This document shows positions 60,301 to 64,000 of a DNA stretch of 64,000 bases, one piece after another (the stretch's first letter is position 1; each line of letters opens with the position of its first letter). The translations under genes and the position numbers were made by a program. The stretch is from Kingdonia uniflora (Eukaryota > Streptophyta > Magnoliopsida > Ranunculales > Circaeasteraceae). The notes under the pieces were generated by a model, which searched no databases, was not told the DNA's origin, and was given only the letters and a program-made list of their open reading frames with translations. The stretch lies in contig JACGCM010000669.1 in the NCBI GenBank assembly GCA_014058105.1, positions 1,674,001 to 1,738,000 on the forward strand. The letters run 5' to 3'.

Positions 60301-63300
60301 ATGGTGCGGACTCGATCTCAAAGAATACGTCATGCCGCTGAAGGACGATTGGTCATAAAGATCGCGGAAGTGCAGGAGAGAATTTTTGGATTGTTTAGTT
60401 TTGATGTTGAGTTACCAGTGAGGGAGTGTTAGCTCGAAGGATTAAATGTAAGGGATAGGGAACTTGAGTATGCCCGTTATTTCTATGATAAATGTTTTCG
60501 TGAACTAGTGAGGGATCCTGCAGATCGAGAAGAGGTGGTTAGATTGATTGCTGAGGTGAAGATCGAATTTGAAGATGTGATGATTGCTGGAGGATATCTG
60601 ATCGGATGTGGTCGCCCAGGTCATCAAGGCTGTTTTAGGTAAAATTATATGTAAAGTGCTATCATAAATAAATGTAACTTTTTTTTTTGAATTTAACAGA
60701 AAAGAGGAAAGTCAAATTAATCCTCTATAGTTGCAAATGCCGTTTGAGACTGTGCTGATAAACAATTTTAAATAACTTTAAAAAATTTGTTAGCTTTAAA
60801 AATGACGTCACTAGTACTATAAGTATAAAAAGCAAGAACAGAAAAAATGTAGGAGCTTATAGTTTTGTTTTTTATGTAAAGCTGTAAAAATCTGATATCG
60901 TGTGAGTGTGAGTCATCATGAGTGTTAGTTAGAAGGTCAGAAAAAGATATGGAAACAGGAAAAAAATAAATTAAATATATGAGGGTAGGGGTAATGATGG
61001 AAATATAGTTTTATTGAGAAGGTACAAGACGTCTGACATGGATAATGGAAAGGACGCCTCAGTTCCAAAACTGAGGACGGGTCGTGCGAGGCACAATAAC
61101 TGCTAGCCGTTAGAGAGAGAAAGAATAAATAGTTCTTCTTCCTCATTATTGAAACATTTTTCAACTTCTAAAAATTTGGAGAGCATAGAGAGGGAAATGG
61201 AAAAATTGTAAAGGATTTAGTAAGGATTTATCTGAGGGTGATTAACAGTCGAAAAGAGTTGCAGGCACTGAATCACGTAGGTGGCTATACAATAGCGTTA
61301 TGAGGGAAAGACTTAGCGCTGCTGCGGATTCTCATTATGACACTGAAGGTTAGTAGAGACGTGTACTGTATGTTTGTGTTTTTTACAAATCGTAATCTGT
61401 TATAAGCAAATCTCTAAAAAATTACTATTTATAGTAATCTATGAATTTGACATATATACAGAATATATGAAAGATATGTTGTATGTAAATGATCGATGTG
61501 TATGAAATAATGATAGATACATGAACCTGTATGTAGGTCGAATCATGAAAGGTATTTGTGTAGGATCAAAACTTTGTCTGTAGAATTGTAGATGAGATGG
61601 ATAGTTCACCTGTTAACGAGGTGTCGACCTCTGGTCAGATGGTAGAGTCTAAAATTAAGATGTTTGATAGTGAGGTTGAAGTAGGATTGGAACAATTTCT
61701 AGGTTTTCCTGGCAAATTGGTGACTTATCCTCCCAGTTCAGATGCATTTAAAGAATTTTATAAAGCCAAGGCTGTTGTAGAAGAGACTTGGGGTAACTGC
61801 GTAGAATACACTAGTAGGCTGTTCAGGGGGTATACTGTAGCGATGGGGGAGGAGTATTTTTATTTGCTGGCTGACTTGGAGGAGGTGAAGCGAGATAGGG
61901 GTATTGATGAATAGATCTCGTTAGAATATTTTGATAAAAGTATTCGGAGTGACCTTTCAGAGAGTTTTTTGTGTTACCTATCTAAATTAGAGTACGGGTT
62001 GAGTCTTCCTCTTACCAATTTGGTGAATGGGATTATGAATAAGATTGGGGTTGTCTTGTTCAATTGAATGGGAACATGTGGGAGGTAATAAGTGTTTGTA
62101 ACCATCAAAATGAAAAATGGGAGAATGAGGGAAAAGTGAGGAGGATATCCCCTGAGGATGTATTGCAGTTTTATGGGGTGAAGAATTATCACGCCAGTAG
62201 TGGGGCATATTTCTGTGTGAGCGCAACTCGGCCTTACTTCTTCGATCTGAATTTAGCAGGTCGAGCCTGGAATGACAACGTAATATGGGTGAAGGGTAAT
62301 TACCTTCAGAGATATGATAAAGAACCTTTGGATCTTCTATTTAGAACTGTAAAACAAAGTAAGTATAATAATGCATAGAGTATAATATTGAAATGTTTGA
62401 ACTGATGATCTTTTGTTGATAATAAAATGTTGTGCATGGCAGGCCCGAAGTCCCAAGTGGAGAGGAAAGATTCGTTGTTGGACGAAGTTGATGAGGAAGA
62501 GGTTGAGCTCAAATTTGTGTTGGAAGGACTTGGCCTTAGCATAAAGAAAAGGGTTGGGAGTAAGTCGAAAAAGGTTCAAAAATCTCAACCAGGCTGATGG
62601 CAGGTGTTGATGATGGAAAGAAGAAAGGAACTGGTGGGGAAGGTCGAATTAACTTGGCCAAGACCCCTAGAATTGACAGTTTGGTTCAACCAGAGTGTAT
62701 TACGTCGAGTAAATTAGCTTGAATATTTCCAAAAAAATAGATGCTGAAGCGCCCGTCGGCCTCTGGTACCACTGGAAGTGGCAAGGTCGACATAAAAGAA
62801 AAAAGGAGAAGGATTGAACCCTTGAGAAAGTCGGGGAAAAAGGTCACTAAAGAGTGACCTGCTGCTAAGGACAATCTTAAAGTGGTGGAGGAAAGGGCCA
62901 GGCTGGCGGCTCTTCACGGAGAGGAGGACATGAGCAAGATGGCACGTCTTTATGTTTGATTATGTGAAATATTTATTTATTACATTTCGAGCTCACGCTG
63001 AGGTCAATTTGTGTTTTGTAGGTTGCTCGTTTGGTGAGGGGGATTTGGCTCGGAGTTTAAGAGGAAAAATTTGAGCTAAAGAAGGTGAAGATCGAGCTTG
63101 AAAAGAAGGTAGCTCGAGCGAAGGCTGATGCTCTCAATAAAGTAAAGATGCTGGAGGCCCTGAAGACTTCCCACGCACTGGCGATTAGCCATTTACAAGT
63201 GGAGGCGAGAGCGAATCTAGAAGAGGTGGTGGCAGAGCGCGAAAGGCTTGAGCGCCACCTGATGTTGAAGGGATATTTCTAAAGATGAGGTGGATGCCAT

Positions 63301-63470
63301 TATGGTAGGCACCTATGTTGAGGAGGGAGATGATTAAGAAGTGGAAGAGGTTGCGGGGGGAGTTGTTGATGGACTGAATGGTGTCTCCTGCCAGATAGTG
63401 CTAGACAATCAAGGGGATGACACCGAACTCTCAGAGGGCGAGAATGAGAAGGTAGGGTAGAGAAACGACT
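60301..63470 (+). pseudogene. Tat antisense ORF region (plant transposon-type protein), broken
   Basis: Exon-like + strand blocks: 60301-60638 starts MVRTRSQRIRHAAEGRL, is stopped once near 60427, and ends TGTTTTAG before GT. Around 61240-61349 is RRWLYNSVMRERLSAAADSH before GTTAGT. 61597-62360 carries FYKAKAVVEETWGN, ESFLCYLSKLEYGLSLPL, NGNMWEVISV and ASSGAYFCVSATRP, resembling gypsy-type 'plant transposon' (Transposase_28-like) proteins. 63064-63282 is a coiled coil (KIELEKKVARAKADALNK). Such ORFs lie antisense between pol and the 3' LTR in Tat elements, which fits the inverted LTR at 58097-58718. Stops show decay. The domain name is from memory. Confidence 0.6.
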
Positions 63471-63968
63471 TTTTATTAGTATTTTAGAAATGTCTTGTAA
63501 ATTGTTTGATTGTGTGTATTGAATAGACTTCTGTAGGCTGAGCTCTTCTATTTTGTAACCCTCTTATAGGCACTTAGAGAAATGAGTCTCAGAATAAAAG
63601 ATCTAGAGACCCAGCTGGCCTGGGAAAGAGAGATCTCCACATCCTCGCTGTCTTCGCAAGCGGAGCTGCAGGTTTGATCGGAACATGCCTTTTGACTTGT
63701 ATGCTATATTGACATAAAGCTGCCAAGTAAATAAGACAACATAGAACGTAGAGGCAGACCAAAAACTTGTTATCAGTTTTAGGAAAATGACACTAATATA
63801 GTGCATAGAAAAATTCAAAGTTTTAGATAAAGTAACATATAGAAAACATGTACCTTAGACCTTTAAATATATGTCATGGAGTATCCATATGAGATTGTAC
63901 TTTGACCTTTAAGTATAAAAGTAGTTGCACACGGTAGATGTTAGAAATTAGATAACTTTTTAGAAATG

Positions 63969-63991
63969 AGATATATATATATATATATACA
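63969..63991. repeat. (AT)n microsatellite
   Basis: Alternating AT run at the window's right end. Confidence 0.9.
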
Positions 63992-64000
63992 TGTTGATGG

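Larger units (their letters stand above)
58097..64000 (-). mobile_element. Second Tat-lineage element, inverted, running off the window
   Basis: On the minus strand an LTR runs from TGTAGGGACCTATACC (58718) to GGCCATTACA (58097). Like the + element's LTR it contains TTTACCTATTAA and AAGCAATAAAG. TGAGGGGACGAT lies just before its TG, a polypurine tract, so this is the 3' LTR. Its outer end abuts the protease-side coding of the + Tat element, showing a nested insertion. The region above 58718 would then be the pol-to-3'-LTR interval; pol and the 5' LTR would lie past the window's right edge. Confidence 0.72.

Overview
This is nuclear DNA from a flowering plant, most likely a eudicot. It is AT-rich, with GT-AG introns, plant-specific families (a type-B cytokinin response regulator, a GH32 invertase with the 9-nt mini-exon, SWC2) and plant LINE, Ty3/gypsy, Ty1/copia, MULE, hAT and Harbinger relics. 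The species cannot be named from the sequence. 

Two genes look intact. (1) A type-B response regulator on the + strand at 3787-5983 has seven coding exons that join without a frame break into 518 residues: receiver domain, GARP/Myb-like DNA-binding domain, and a Q/N-rich tail. (2) The SWR1-complex subunit SWC2 (YL1/VPS72 family) is on the - strand. Its eleven coding exons lie between 54994 and 17517 and join in phase into 361 residues. This gene fills more than half the window: 1,086 coding bases spread over 37.5 kb, because five of its ten introns hold transposons. Its product deposits H2A.Z in chromatin. 

Layout. 1-626: end of a copia-type LTR with its primer-binding site. 3787-5983: response regulator. 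7.0-15.7 kb: relics of three unrelated host genes with introns still recognisable (LC8 dynein light chain, UBC16-type ubiquitin-conjugating enzyme, cell-wall invertase/GH32), among gypsy and copia scraps and tandem duplications. 17.5-55.0 kb: SWC2. Intron 10 holds a LINE with RNase H, interrupted by a 1.08-kb end-to-end palindrome. Intron 9 holds a TIR element candidate. Intron 8 holds a gypsy pol fragment split by a Tourist-type MITE, an unidentified coding relic and a LINE 3' end. Intron 5 (14.7 kb) holds a 5.6-kb chromovirus with both LTRs, a LINE ORF1, a 2.7-kb long-TIR element, a hAT element and a MITE-like element. Intron 2 holds a second LINE lacking RNase H, flanked by 165-bp direct repeats. 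55.6-64.0 kb: a + strand Tat-lineage gypsy element, interrupted in its protease region by a second, inverted Tat element whose antisense ORF region reads on the + strand. 

Nothing links the response regulator and SWC2 functionally here. The window mainly shows how a conserved chromatin gene keeps its reading frame while its introns fill with mobile DNA.
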